Under the pieces are notes generated by a model. The model saw nothing but the letters and a program-made list of their open reading frames with translations. It had not been told where the DNA came from and made no database searches. DNA of 64,000 nucleotides from Chitinophagaceae bacterium (GTDB lineage Bacteria; Bacteroidota; Bacteroidia; Chitinophagales; Chitinophagaceae): contig JAFKGQ010000009.1 of assembly GCA_017307755.1 (NCBI GenBank), positions 1 to 64,000 of the forward strand, given 5' to 3'. Positions 19,537 to 29,320 of this stretch are shown here, piece by piece (positions within the stretch are counted from its first letter, which is position 1; each line of letters opens with the position of its first letter). The translations under genes and the position numbers were made by a program.

Positions 19537-20601
19537 ATGAAGACCCGAAAATATACCGGCCTGTTACTTCCCGTTGTGATCTCTTCGGCGCTGTTCACTT
19601 CCTGTAAACATGAAGACCTTGCGGTAAGTAAACCGAACGAGAATGTACGGACGGCGGGAGATTTTATAAAGAACAACTACGATTTCAGTTTGTTCTATGC
19701 GGCGCTTGATTATACCGGGCTGATCCGGCAGCTGAATGAAAAAGGTCCTTTTACCGTGCTGGCGCCGGCTAATAAGGCCTTTATGGAACTGGGGATACAG
19801 ACTGCCGCGGATGTTCAAAGACTGAACCGCGACAGCCTGAAACAGGCCATGGCCTTTCATATCCTGACCAGGCGTTTGATGCAGGCGGATGTGCCGGTGA
19901 ACGGGGTGGATATAGAATATGAAACGCTGGCTGGTATTCCCCTTTATGCCACGTTTGCCTGCTATGCCCCGGGCAACTCCGCTTATTCGTATGATAAACT
20001 TTATTTCAGCGGGAGCTTTGCTTACCGGAAAGATGTTCAATTGGCCAATGGCGTCTTGCACGCGCTGGTCAAGGTAATGAAACAGTATCCCGGCAAAACC
20101 GTCCGGCAATGGCTGGCCGACCGGCCGGACTACAGCATCTTTGTCAGCGGACTTAAAAAATTCGGGCTGTGGGATGAACTTGCCGGAGACGGACCTTTTA
20201 CCATTTTTGCTCCGGATAATAAGGCATTTACGGATGCAGGGATCAGTCAGGCCGTCGTCGACGACCTGGAAACGGATAAATATATCGGCCAACGGCTGTT
20301 TGGCGCCTATATCCTGTATAAAAAACGGTATTTCCTTGCCGATAAGATCCTGTTTAATATAGTCAACGGCGAAGCCTCTTATCTGACTACCATAAGAAAT
20401 GACCAGGCTGTATTCGGATGGTACGACTACCAGGGAGATTATAATCTTTCGCTTACCTCAGGAAGAATTCAACCCATCATTTATTATGGATCTGTCGATG
20501 TGCCGGGCGCCCTGGGTTACCGGCTGGATCATCTTTGCTCGAACGGCATTGTACATGATACGCCGGGCTTGCTGATCAAACCTGAACAGGCGCTTAAATG
20601 A
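19537..20601 (+). CDS. Fasciclin (FAS1)-domain lipoprotein, first of three
   Basis: The 354-residue lipoprotein (lipobox FTSC, Cys23, followed by KHED, an acidic stretch like surface-export signals in Bacteroidota) carries two FAS1 domains. The first spans about 40-180 (GPFTVLAPANKAFMELG) and the second about 190-345 (GPFTIFAPDNKAFTDAG); each has the conserved FAS1 H1-type phrase. FAS1 domains mediate adhesion or carbohydrate/protein binding. Three such genes in a row between two TonB receptors suggest they serve as the extracellular partners that SusD provides elsewhere; that role is an inference. Confidence 0.88.
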   Translation: MKTRKYTGLLLPVVISSALFTSCKHEDLAVSKPNENVRTAGDFIKNNYDFSLFYAALDYTGLIRQLNEKGPFTVLAPANKAFMELGIQTAADVQRLNRDSLKQAMAFHILTRRLMQADVPVNGVDIEYETLAGIPLYATFACYAPGNSAYSYDKLYFSGSFAYRKDVQLANGVLHALVKVMKQYPGKTVRQWLADRPDYSIFVSGLKKFGLWDELAGDGPFTIFAPDNKAFTDAGISQAVVDDLETDKYIGQRLFGAYILYKKRYFLADKILFNIVNGEASYLTTIRNDQAVFGWYDYQGDYNLSLTSGRIQPIIYYGSVDVPGALGYRLDHLCSNGIVHDTPGLLIKPEQALK

Positions 20602-20632
20602 AATGAATTAACTGCGATCTAATTTATAGAAA

Positions 20633-21976
20633 ATGAATAAGCTAAAATTGTTTTTCCAGGGGGGAACACTGTTGATCCTGCTGTTCGCGGCTTGCCGGAA
20701 ACAGGAGTTTATGCCGCCGCCCGAGGGAGCAAAGGTGCCCGAAGCCGACACGGTAAAAATAACCTTGAAAGAAGCGCTGGCCGCGTCTCCGGCCAAGCTT
20801 TTTTACCAGGCGTGGCAGCGCAGCGGGATGGACGACCGACTAAGATCTCTGAGCGATGGTAAAAGCATGTTCACGATCCTGGCCCCTGGTGATGCGGCAA
20901 TGGAACGTGCTGGTCTTACTCTGCAAACAATACAGAGCATGGAGGTAAAGGACCTGGATAGTCTCCTTATGTTCTATACGCTGCGTGAACGCATCACTGT
21001 GGCGCAGCTGGAAGATAAGCCAGATAATTATATCGCCATCAGCCTGCTGAGCAACCCGGCGCTGAAGGTCCCCCGGTTTATCACGGGGACTCCCTCCCTT
21101 TATGAAAGCGAGCCTTATTTTTACCGGCAGCATCTGCAGGTGAAGGATGGTAAAACCTATGTCAATGGGAAGGTAGCAGGCGCCGGTATATCCGTTGCGG
21201 CAAAGGATGGTTACCTGTGGCTGTTGGACCAAACGGTAACCAAACCTGTAAAGACCTTGCTGGAAGTCGTGGAAGCGGACGGACGGTTTACGATGTTGCT
21301 GGCCATCCTGCGTTACACCGACGGGCAATATAACCAGATCTGGAAGGATGCAACCGGATCTAATAATTCCCGGAGAAATTCCACTGACAAGAGTTTCTCC
21401 AAACGTTTTGGCTGGGAACTATCCCCTCCGCCCCGGCTGCAACCGAGAGTCCCCAACCTGTACAAAAATACTTTGTTGTTGCCCACCGATGAGGCTTTTC
21501 GGAATGCAGGTTTCAACAGCCTGGCGGATCTGCAGCAATTTAATATTGACAGGTCGTTGCCCCGGAAAATCCTGGACCGGTGGGGTTATCCGGTGATGTC
21601 GGGCAATTTTGCCACCGACACGCTGCTGGATTACCATATAAACTGGGGAAACCTGCTCAATGGAATGACCCGGGACGTGTCGGCGCGATCGGGTACTAAT
21701 GCGCCCTTTTTTTATAGCAATGTTATGAGTAATGCGGTTTTAGGAAATTATGTGGTTACCGGAAAATGGACGGGCAGCAACGAGGAGGGGTTACCCGATC
21801 CCAATTATTATATGCCCCTCGATTTTTCCCGCGATGCTTCGGGTAAAATACTGGTAAAGGTGAAAGGCTCGGAAGCGCCGGCCGCAACGGTGGTCGATGC
21901 GGATATTTATTCGATCATGGGACCTATTCATGCCATCGATCATCTGCTCATTCCCAAAGGTTTTAAAATCAAGTAG
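20633..21976 (+). CDS. Fasciclin (FAS1)-domain lipoprotein, second of three
   Basis: The 447-residue lipoprotein (lipobox FAAC, Cys21) has an N-terminal FAS1 domain around 50-200 with SMFTILAPGDAAMERAG. The C-terminal half contains NTLLLPTDEAFRNAGFNSL near 280 and ends with a typical FAS1 tail (DIYSIMGPIHAIDHLL). It lies 31 bp after the first FAS1 gene and 2 bp before the third. The middle (about 245-280, rich in Ser, Asn and Arg) is an insertion absent from its neighbours. It presumably works together with the two other FAS1 proteins outside the cell. Confidence 0.85.
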   Translation: MNKLKLFFQGGTLLILLFAACRKQEFMPPPEGAKVPEADTVKITLKEALAASPAKLFYQAWQRSGMDDRLRSLSDGKSMFTILAPGDAAMERAGLTLQTIQSMEVKDLDSLLMFYTLRERITVAQLEDKPDNYIAISLLSNPALKVPRFITGTPSLYESEPYFYRQHLQVKDGKTYVNGKVAGAGISVAAKDGYLWLLDQTVTKPVKTLLEVVEADGRFTMLLAILRYTDGQYNQIWKDATGSNNSRRNSTDKSFSKRFGWELSPPPRLQPRVPNLYKNTLLLPTDEAFRNAGFNSLADLQQFNIDRSLPRKILDRWGYPVMSGNFATDTLLDYHINWGNLLNGMTRDVSARSGTNAPFFYSNVMSNAVLGNYVVTGKWTGSNEEGLPDPNYYMPLDFSRDASGKILVKVKGSEAPAATVVDADIYSIMGPIHAIDHLLIPKGFKIK

Positions 21977-21978
21977 AC

Positions 21979-22962
21979 ATGAAAACGACATTAATGGTTT
22001 TAATGATCCCGCTATGGTTGATGACGGCCTGTACAAAGGATAATAAGACCGGCGCCCCTGTCGATAGTAACCTTATCAGCCAGGTGATCTCAGATAATTT
22101 TAATCTTTCGGTCTTTGCCGCCGTACTCCAACGAAGCGGTCAGTATAGAAATCTAAAAGAACGGGGACCTTTTACGGTGCTGGCGCCATCAGATGCGGCT
22201 TTTGGTCTGGCGGGCTATATGGATCCAGGCTCCGTGGCCACCACTGAATCTTCCGTGATATCGGCGATTGGTCATTATCATGTGCTCGATGGCAAGTATG
22301 ATCTGAACAAACTGCCTTTTCAATTTAACCAGGAATTGCGTTCGGAGGGGGGGAAGCTCTATGCCACCCGCTGGGTGAAAGGACAAGACACCGTGCTGAC
22401 CATCAATGGAGCGAGGGTCTTATCCACGGACGTGCCTGCCTCCAACGGACTCGTACAGGTGATCAACCGTGTACTTACTCCTTATCTTCATGACAAGCTG
22501 AGCGATGCCGTAGCGGCGGAACAGTCTATAACGCTTTTCTCCGAAGCGCTGAGAGTATCCGGTCTGCTGCAAACGATCGACGGAACGGGACCGTTCACCA
22601 TTTTTGCTCCCACCAATGCGGCAATGCAGGCTTATGGTTTAGCCACGGTGGAGCAGATCAGGGAAACGGACGTGGAACTGTTGAAACAACTGCTGCGTTT
22701 GCACATTATCCGCGACAGGCGTTTTATTTACGATTATATTCTCAGCGATGACGGAACCAACCAGGCCCAGCAGGCCATGCTGGATGGGAATGTCATCAGC
22801 ATACAGCTGGTGGCCGACGAAAGTCAGCCGGGCGGATTCAGCGGCATCACGATAAGAGGGCCGGGTAATGTCTCCGACGTAAACCTGCTGAAACAGGATA
22901 ACCTGGCAGGGAACGGTGTGCTGCATGTTATAGATGATGTTCTAAGGAGCTCGCAACAATAA
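21979..22962 (+). CDS. Fasciclin (FAS1)-domain lipoprotein, third of three
   Basis: The 327-residue lipoprotein (lipobox MTAC, Cys18) has two FAS1 domains: about 30-170 (GPFTVLAPSDAAFGLAG) and 175-320 (GPFTIFAPTNAAMQAYG, ending GNGVLHVIDDVL). It is the shortest and most regular of the three tandem FAS1 proteins, and its start is 2 bp behind the second. The Oar-like TonB receptor gene follows after 17 bp. The three share architecture but are clearly diverged, so they are old duplicates or were assembled separately. Confidence 0.88.
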   Translation: MKTTLMVLMIPLWLMTACTKDNKTGAPVDSNLISQVISDNFNLSVFAAVLQRSGQYRNLKERGPFTVLAPSDAAFGLAGYMDPGSVATTESSVISAIGHYHVLDGKYDLNKLPFQFNQELRSEGGKLYATRWVKGQDTVLTINGARVLSTDVPASNGLVQVINRVLTPYLHDKLSDAVAAEQSITLFSEALRVSGLLQTIDGTGPFTIFAPTNAAMQAYGLATVEQIRETDVELLKQLLRLHIIRDRRFIYDYILSDDGTNQAQQAMLDGNVISIQLVADESQPGGFSGITIRGPGNVSDVNLLKQDNLAGNGVLHVIDDVLRSSQQ

Positions 22963-22979
22963 AAAATATTTATAAGATC

Positions 22980-25900
22980 ATGAAGATGATGAGATATATC
23001 AATTTCTATACCTGCTTGTTAATCGTAGCAACCGTCTTGCTGCTGCAATCGTCTTATCCTGTGTTAGCACAGGAAACCAGCGGCTCATTAGGCGGGAAAA
23101 TAACGGATACTTCCGGCCGTCCCCTGGCAGGGGCTACGCTTACTGCGATCCATCTGCCGTCGGGAACAAAATATTTTTTATCTGCCGCATCCGACGGCCG
23201 CTATTTTCTCAATAATATGCGTATCGGCGGTCCTTATACGATCACGGCTTCTATGACAGGGATGAGCCCCGATGTGCGGGAAAATATTATCATCCATCTT
23301 GGAGGCACGCAGGAGCTGAATTTTATGCCCAAAGAAAATGCGCAGCAGCTGGGTGAGGTAAAGGTTATTGCCCGGGTGAGCAGGGCTGGCGCCAACAGTT
23401 ATGGAACAGGGAAAAATATCAGCGCCGCACAAGTGCGCAGCATGCCGACGGTGAACAGGAGTCTGACCGATATTACCCGGCTAACGCCACAAGGCAGCCG
23501 CGACAATAGTTTTGGGGGGGCTAATTTCCGGTACAATAACGTGACGATCGACGGGGCGGTGAATAACGACGCTATCGGCTTCAGTCCTTCCCTTGGAGGT
23601 CAGACCGGCACTTCGGGCATGGCCGGGAGCAGTACGCGGACCAACCCCATTTCGTTGGATGCCATCGAAGATATCCAGGTATATCTTGCGCCTTACGATG
23701 TTAAGATCGGGAACTTCACCGGCGGATCAGTGAATGCGGTTACCCGCAGCGGCACCAATACGGTCAGCGGATCTATTTATGGTTTTGGTCGGAATGCAGC
23801 TATTACGGGGAATGACAGGGTAGGCAAGCTGGGAAAGATGAACAGTGATTTTTATGATTACCAGACGGGTTTCCGCATCGGTTTTCCGCTGATAAAGAAC
23901 AAGCTTTTCTTTTTTAGTAATGAAGAGATCACCCGCCGGCAGGACCCCGCGCAATTGGTGGCCGGTATACCCGAAACGGAACATATCTTTAGTCTGGCCG
24001 ATGCCGCTGCTATTGCGGAGACTGCAAAGAATCGGTATGGAAATATCTTTGATGCAGGGACGGCCGGGCAGTATACCAACTGGTCCGAATCGCAGAAATT
24101 TTTTAACCGGCTCGATTGGAATATCAACGCCAAACACCAGTTGGCCGTCCGTAACAATACGATCTTTAGCAAGGCTACGCATATGGATCGTGACCAGCAG
24201 GATTTTCGATTCAGCAGCATGGCTTTCCGGCAAACTAATAATCAAACGGGTACGGTGGCTGAACTGAAAAGCCGTATCAGCAATACGCTTTCCGGCAACC
24301 TGGTGATCGGCTTCACTGTCGTCAATGATAGCAGGGACCCGTTGAGCGACCCCAGCCTGCCGCAGGTGCAGATCATGGGCCGCACACCCGGTGCTACTAT
24401 TTACCTGGGGACCGACCGCGAGGCCAGTATTTTTAATATGCGGCAAAAGACCTGGGAGCTTACGGCCAATCTGAACTGGACCATCGGCCGTCACAAAATA
24501 CTGATCGGCACCCACAATGAGCTGTATAATATCCGCTATGGTTTTGTCAACAGCTGGAATGGCCGGGTGGACTATCTGAGCATCGAGGATTTTATGAACA
24601 ACCAGCCTTACCGGGTGCGTGGCAGTTATAATTATACGAATAACACCAGAGATTATATCCTGGATCACCCGGCTGCCAGGTTTAACGTCAATATGTACAG
24701 TCTTTATATACAGGATGAGATCCGGGTGAACGATCGTCTTCGGGTCACTCCTGGTCTTCGCGCCGATGTCGCGTATCTGCCCGTTACACCGGAGATCAGT
24801 GATAAAGTGAGGGATATTCTGCCCGACCCGGGTTTCGGCCGGACTTATTCGTATACTCCGCTCAGCCGTATTTCCAACAAATTTCTGAATAAAGTGCAGC
24901 TTTCACCAAGGGTAGGTTTCCGTTATGATGCGTTGGGTAATCAAAGCCTGATCCTGAGAGGAGGGGTAGGGCTCTTTACGGGCCGTATTCCTTTTGCGTG
25001 GTTGGCTTATGCATTTTATAACACAGGGAACAGCTATGGGGCATTTGATCAGCGAGCGGACCAGAAAGCATTCGCGCCGGGAAGCGATGCGATCAAACCT
25101 GGTCCGATGGGTATCGGTGAGTTTATCGGAAAGAATGGGGCGGTCATCGATAAAGCGGGAAGCGGAAAGACACAGGTCGACCTAGTGGACAATGACTTTG
25201 TGCTGCCACAGGTGTTGCGCGCTAGTCTGGGTATCGACTATGAAACACCGGATAAGTGGCGTTTCAGCATCGAGGGACTGTATACCCGTAACATTAAGGA
25301 TGTGCTGTTTCAGCAATTGAATACAAAGGATGATCCTCACTACAATGGTTATGATGTCAATAAGCAGCAGCCGGTGTACAGCGGAACGGTGGATCCCCGG
25401 TTCTCGAATATTTATTTACTGAGCAATACCAATAAAGGATATCGGTATAGCCTGACGGGAACGGTAAGCAAAAACTTTTCCAACGTTTGGAATGTCAGTA
25501 CGTCCTATACTTATGGGCAATCGAAAGACCTGAGCAACGGGGTGCGAAATTCAATGGAAAGCAACTGGCAGCTGAACCAGGCGTTGGTACCGAATAATCC
25601 GCAGCTGGCCTATAGTAATTTTGATATCCGGCATCGTATTGTCGTCAGCCTTGGCTATAACCAGGAATGGAAGAAGGCCGGAAGGACTTCTGTCAACCTG
25701 TTCTTCAGCGCTCAGTCAGGCAGCCCTTTTACCTATGGGATTTTGAACAATAGTATCCAGGGCCTTTCGCAGCAGGTGTCCCTGGTCTATATTCCCCGGA
25801 CGGATGAGGCCAGTCGTTTTTTTAAGGATTTGCCGACCCAAACCGCACAACAGCAGGCCGATGCCTTTAACATCTTTATTAATGGAAATGCATATCTGCG

Positions 25901-26258
25901 CAGCAGGAGGGGAATGTTCACGGAGCGCAACGCGGGCCGTACTCCCTGGAATGTCCAGGCGGACCTGCATTTGTCACATGATGTATTTCTGAACAGGAAC
26001 AGGAGCCATTTTATCACTCTTTCTTTTGATGTGGTGAACCTTACGAATCTTTTATCTAAAAACTGGGGTATCCAATATTTTTCGCCCAATACCTTCAATT
26101 CTACCAGCAGTGTGGGGCTTACACCTGTACTTTTTCCACCGCAGCAAAATGAAGGTAATTACCCCGTATACACTTTTGCCAATCCCGGCAGACCCTATAG
26201 TATCGATTATTTCGGGTCCAGGGCTCAGCTGCAAATGGGGTTAAGATATAGTTTTTAA
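22980..26258 (+). CDS. Oar-like TonB-dependent receptor
   Basis: The 1,092-residue outer-membrane protein has a signal peptide (about 1-31, VLAQ), a carboxypeptidase-like domain (about 36-120, GSLGGKITDTSGRPLAGATL), a plug (NRSLTDITRLTPQG near 158-171; DIQVYLAPYDVKIGNFTGGSVNAVTRSGTN) and a long barrel ending in LQMGLRYSF. This is the pattern of the Oar/OmpA-related receptor group rather than SusC. It has no STN domain, unlike the receptor at 13076, so it probably transports or displays but does not signal. A single unit with two dissimilar receptors is unusual. Confidence 0.88.
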   Translation: MKMMRYINFYTCLLIVATVLLLQSSYPVLAQETSGSLGGKITDTSGRPLAGATLTAIHLPSGTKYFLSAASDGRYFLNNMRIGGPYTITASMTGMSPDVRENIIIHLGGTQELNFMPKENAQQLGEVKVIARVSRAGANSYGTGKNISAAQVRSMPTVNRSLTDITRLTPQGSRDNSFGGANFRYNNVTIDGAVNNDAIGFSPSLGGQTGTSGMAGSSTRTNPISLDAIEDIQVYLAPYDVKIGNFTGGSVNAVTRSGTNTVSGSIYGFGRNAAITGNDRVGKLGKMNSDFYDYQTGFRIGFPLIKNKLFFFSNEEITRRQDPAQLVAGIPETEHIFSLADAAAIAETAKNRYGNIFDAGTAGQYTNWSESQKFFNRLDWNINAKHQLAVRNNTIFSKATHMDRDQQDFRFSSMAFRQTNNQTGTVAELKSRISNTLSGNLVIGFTVVNDSRDPLSDPSLPQVQIMGRTPGATIYLGTDREASIFNMRQKTWELTANLNWTIGRHKILIGTHNELYNIRYGFVNSWNGRVDYLSIEDFMNNQPYRVRGSYNYTNNTRDYILDHPAARFNVNMYSLYIQDEIRVNDRLRVTPGLRADVAYLPVTPEISDKVRDILPDPGFGRTYSYTPLSRISNKFLNKVQLSPRVGFRYDALGNQSLILRGGVGLFTGRIPFAWLAYAFYNTGNSYGAFDQRADQKAFAPGSDAIKPGPMGIGEFIGKNGAVIDKAGSGKTQVDLVDNDFVLPQVLRASLGIDYETPDKWRFSIEGLYTRNIKDVLFQQLNTKDDPHYNGYDVNKQQPVYSGTVDPRFSNIYLLSNTNKGYRYSLTGTVSKNFSNVWNVSTSYTYGQSKDLSNGVRNSMESNWQLNQALVPNNPQLAYSNFDIRHRIVVSLGYNQEWKKAGRTSVNLFFSAQSGSPFTYGILNNSIQGLSQQVSLVYIPRTDEASRFFKDLPTQTAQQQADAFNIFINGNAYLRSRRGMFTERNAGRTPWNVQADLHLSHDVFLNRNRSHFITLSFDVVNLTNLLSKNWGIQYFSPNTFNSTSSVGLTPVLFPPQQNEGNYPVYTFANPGRPYSIDYFGSRAQLQMGLRYSF

Positions 26259-26270
26259 AATGATTGATCA

Positions 26271-28433
26271 ATGAAAGATTACTCCTTGAAATTTTACGGC
26301 GCCGCACTTGTGTTGCTACTCGTTGCCGCATTCGGATGTAAAAGAACTGTCCAGGAACGACAGTTTGAATTTAAGGCAACCAATTATTTTCCCAATAGCG
26401 GTAAGGCGGGCACCCTGATCACTATCGAAGGGCAGGGTTTTGATACTGATATACGAAATTATTCCGCTTCTGTTTCCGGCGCCGCCGCCGAGGTTGTCAG
26501 CGCCACTTCTTCTTTCCTTGTGGTCCGCTCACCAGCTGGCGCCACCAGCGGAAAACTGAATGTGTCGTACCGGGGTAAGGGCTATGAAATCGGTGAATAT
26601 ATTTACCAGGCATTGAGTGTTCAGCATATCTCACCCAATAGGGGGCCCGCCGGTGCAAATATCCGGATCAGGGGAGAGGGATTCGGCAGCGTGGGTCAGC
26701 CTGCCAAGGTATCGATGAACGGCAATGCAGCCACGATCATCAGTCTGACTGATACGCTCATCATTGTCATGGTGCCGGCGAAAACAGCAAGCGGTCCGGT
26801 GACCGTAACGGTGGATGGACAATCTTCCTCGGGACCGGTGTTTAAAGTTATGGCGATGGGTGATCTGTCACCGGCTACCGGGGGGAAAGGGACGAAGGTG
26901 TTGGTGAAGGGGTCGGGTTTTGATACGGACGTGTCGAAGAACCAGGTGTTTTTTAACGGCAAAGCCGCACAGGTCCTGGAGGCAAAAGAAGAGCAATTGA
27001 CCGTGCTTGCCCCGGATGGGGTGGAGACAGGTAATTTAACGGCGACTGTCGATGGCGTATCGCTGCCGGGTCCTGTATTTACCGTAGTGCCGCCCCCGAC
27101 CATCAGCGTGGTTAGTCCTATGAGCGGTCCCGCAGGGACGGAGATGACCATTACCGGTGCGGGCTTTAGTGAAATTGCGGGAGAAACGAAGGTGATGATC
27201 AACGATAAGGAGATTGTTCTTACCTCTGTTACCAAAACCGTTATTAAACTGATCATACCAGGAAATACGGGTACTGGCAAGGTGAAGGTGGTGGTGAATG
27301 ACCAGGCAGCCGAAGGACCGACGTTTACCGATCAGGCCCTGGGTATTTTTCAGACAGATCCGGAAGGGGGGTTACCCGGAACGGAAGTGACTATTTTCGG
27401 TACGGGTTTTAGCGTTACGCCATCCGATAATCAGGTCTTTTTTAACGGGGTTGCGGCGGCCGTTGCCTCGTCCAGCGCTACGGAGCTAAAAGTAAAGGTT
27501 CCTGCCGGAGCCACTACGGGAACGATCAAAGTGCAGGTAAATGGAAAGGAAGCTGTTGCTCCAAAAATCTTTGCCATCGAAGGTGTCTATTCCCTGACTA
27601 CTTCTTTGTCCGCAAATGTATCTGCTATTACGGTTGGCCTTAACGGCGAGATCTATGCCACCGACCCAGTGCTACACCAGGTACTGAAAATAAGTACCAG
27701 CGGAGCCGTTGCTCTTTTTGCGGGCAGCCCTGGCGGACAGAGCGGAAACCAGGACGGGGCCGGCACATCGGCAACCTTTAACAGCCCTGTTGGAATTACT
27801 GCCGACCGGCATGGAAATCTTTTTGTGGTGGAATCGGCCGGTAATGTCCGGAAAATAACTCCCGGCGGCATGGTGTCTACCTTTAAAACCGCCGTGGTAT
27901 TTGCAGGCGGCGCGATCGCCTCCGATGGGAATAATAATTTGTATGTTATGGGCCTGCCCAATAATTTCTCCGGAATTACCAGGATCTCTCCGGCAGGAGA
28001 TGTTCAATATCTCTTCGATTTTTTTGATCCGGATAACCGGGTAGGGATCGACGCTGCGGGGATCGTTTATGCATCGGATAATAATGCAACGGGCAAGTCT
28101 GCGATCGGTGTCGGCAGCGGGGACCGGCGCATTGGTTCTTCCCCGGGTTTTGCAGACGGAGATTATGGCACGGCTCTTTTTGCAGAAGTGCATTCTCTCC
28201 TGGTGAACAGTAAAAACCAACTGCTGGTGGCGGATTATGGCAATAATGCTTTACGCTCCGTCGATCTGGGTTCGAAAACGGTGACTACGATCTTCAAGGC
28301 GGATAAAGGTTTTGCAGACGGGCCGATGGGTGTTGTTCGATTTGGGGAATTGACGGATCTGGCGCTTGGCGACGGGGATCGGTTGTATATCCTGGATAGG
28401 GTGAACAGGGCGATCCGGGTGGTGGTATATTGA
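26271..28433 (+). CDS. IPT/TIG-domain and NHL-repeat lipoprotein
   Basis: The 720-residue lipoprotein (lipobox FGC, Cys23) contains five IPT/TIG Ig-like domains between about 38 and 435, each opening with a phrase such as FPNSGKAGTLITIEGQGFD or MSGPAGTEMTITGAGF. Residues 440-720 form an NHL-type propeller (ITADRHGNLFVVESAGNVRKI; GDGDRLYILDRVNRAIRVV). In Bacteroidota these are surface glycan- or protein-binding proteins beside TonB receptors. The gene ends the nine-gene run; its stop lies 1 bp from the stop of the convergent uricase gene, with no terminator hairpin visible. Confidence 0.87.
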   Translation: MKDYSLKFYGAALVLLLVAAFGCKRTVQERQFEFKATNYFPNSGKAGTLITIEGQGFDTDIRNYSASVSGAAAEVVSATSSFLVVRSPAGATSGKLNVSYRGKGYEIGEYIYQALSVQHISPNRGPAGANIRIRGEGFGSVGQPAKVSMNGNAATIISLTDTLIIVMVPAKTASGPVTVTVDGQSSSGPVFKVMAMGDLSPATGGKGTKVLVKGSGFDTDVSKNQVFFNGKAAQVLEAKEEQLTVLAPDGVETGNLTATVDGVSLPGPVFTVVPPPTISVVSPMSGPAGTEMTITGAGFSEIAGETKVMINDKEIVLTSVTKTVIKLIIPGNTGTGKVKVVVNDQAAEGPTFTDQALGIFQTDPEGGLPGTEVTIFGTGFSVTPSDNQVFFNGVAAAVASSSATELKVKVPAGATTGTIKVQVNGKEAVAPKIFAIEGVYSLTTSLSANVSAITVGLNGEIYATDPVLHQVLKISTSGAVALFAGSPGGQSGNQDGAGTSATFNSPVGITADRHGNLFVVESAGNVRKITPGGMVSTFKTAVVFAGGAIASDGNNNLYVMGLPNNFSGITRISPAGDVQYLFDFFDPDNRVGIDAAGIVYASDNNATGKSAIGVGSGDRRIGSSPGFADGDYGTALFAEVHSLLVNSKNQLLVADYGNNALRSVDLGSKTVTTIFKADKGFADGPMGVVRFGELTDLALGDGDRLYILDRVNRAIRVVVY

Positions 28434-28434
28434 G

Positions 28435-29286
28435 TTATTGTCCCTGGCGGGACAGCGTGCCTGTGATATATCCATAGGGCTCGTCGGTGGCGATGAATAC
28501 CTCATTGTTATTTTCCATGCCGAACTGCTGCAAGTTGAAGAGGATATGGTGTTTGTTCGGCATCTTTAGCGTGATCTCCTTTACTTCCGGGAAGGTTTTT
28601 AGTACAGCATCGCCCATGGCGTATAAAGTGTGTTGTACGGAGAGGCTTTTATGGGTTGCGAAAGTGTGGAGGAGGTTTTCACGGATGGCCTGATAGAGAT
28701 GTTCGGGGTCAGGTGGGACGGTATCGTATATCCAGGTGATGTCGCATTCGGTGGAGAAGATCCTGTCGTCCGTCTCTTTCAGGGTGGTGTATTTGTCTTT
28801 GATATAGTGTTCGAAACCGGAGTCGGTGGTTTTTAGGATGAGAAGGTCTTTTATGCCTGATGATAAAAGCGTGTGTTGATGATCTTTTATGATGTGGGTT
28901 TCGTGTTTTTCGGAACCGCCACCCACAAAGGAATGGGGGTGTGGGTCATCATCGAAGATCATTCTTTTCCAGCAATGTTCTGTTAAGCTGACAGTAGCTT
29001 CCGAGATCTGGGAGTTATTGGTTAGAAAGTGATCTGCCAGATACAATCCAAATGCTTCGATGGAGGTGGTGAAATGATCTTTTGCCAGTGCGTACACCGT
29101 ATTTTTCATCGTATCGGTGGGCAGCACTTTTTTGTTGTTCCCTTCGGTGTGTACCTTTTCAAAATCCCCTGATAGCGAAATATTGACAGAGATCTGCCGG
29201 ATATCATGACGGTCGGGGTGGCGAATGATCTTCGACAGATGGATCGCATTTTTGCCATAAGCATTTTTGTCCAGCCGGATATCCAT
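28435..29286 (-). CDS. uox: Urate oxidase (uricase)
   Basis: The 283-residue protein matches cofactor-free uricase across its length. Catalytic features are Lys12 in the N-terminal KNAYGKNAIHL, Thr57-Asp58 in VLPTDTMKNTVYALAKD, and the His246/His247 pair in NKHHILFNLQQFG; Lys, Thr and His form the known triad. It oxidises urate with O2 to 5-hydroxyisourate and H2O2, so the pathway here is aerobic. It is transcribed away from the allB-allC-allE-uraD-uraH run, and the two start codons are only 34 bp apart, so the promoters must overlap each other or the coding starts. Confidence 0.95.
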   Translation of the reverse strand: MDIRLDKNAYGKNAIHLSKIIRHPDRHDIRQISVNISLSGDFEKVHTEGNNKKVLPTDTMKNTVYALAKDHFTTSIEAFGLYLADHFLTNNSQISEATVSLTEHCWKRMIFDDDPHPHSFVGGGSEKHETHIIKDHQHTLLSSGIKDLLILKTTDSGFEHYIKDKYTTLKETDDRIFSTECDITWIYDTVPPDPEHLYQAIRENLLHTFATHKSLSVQHTLYAMGDAVLKTFPEVKEITLKMPNKHHILFNLQQFGMENNNEVFIATDEPYGYITGTLSRQGQ

Positions 29287-29320
29287 ACTACAATATAAAT
29301 ATTATTCTTAACTTTCTGTA

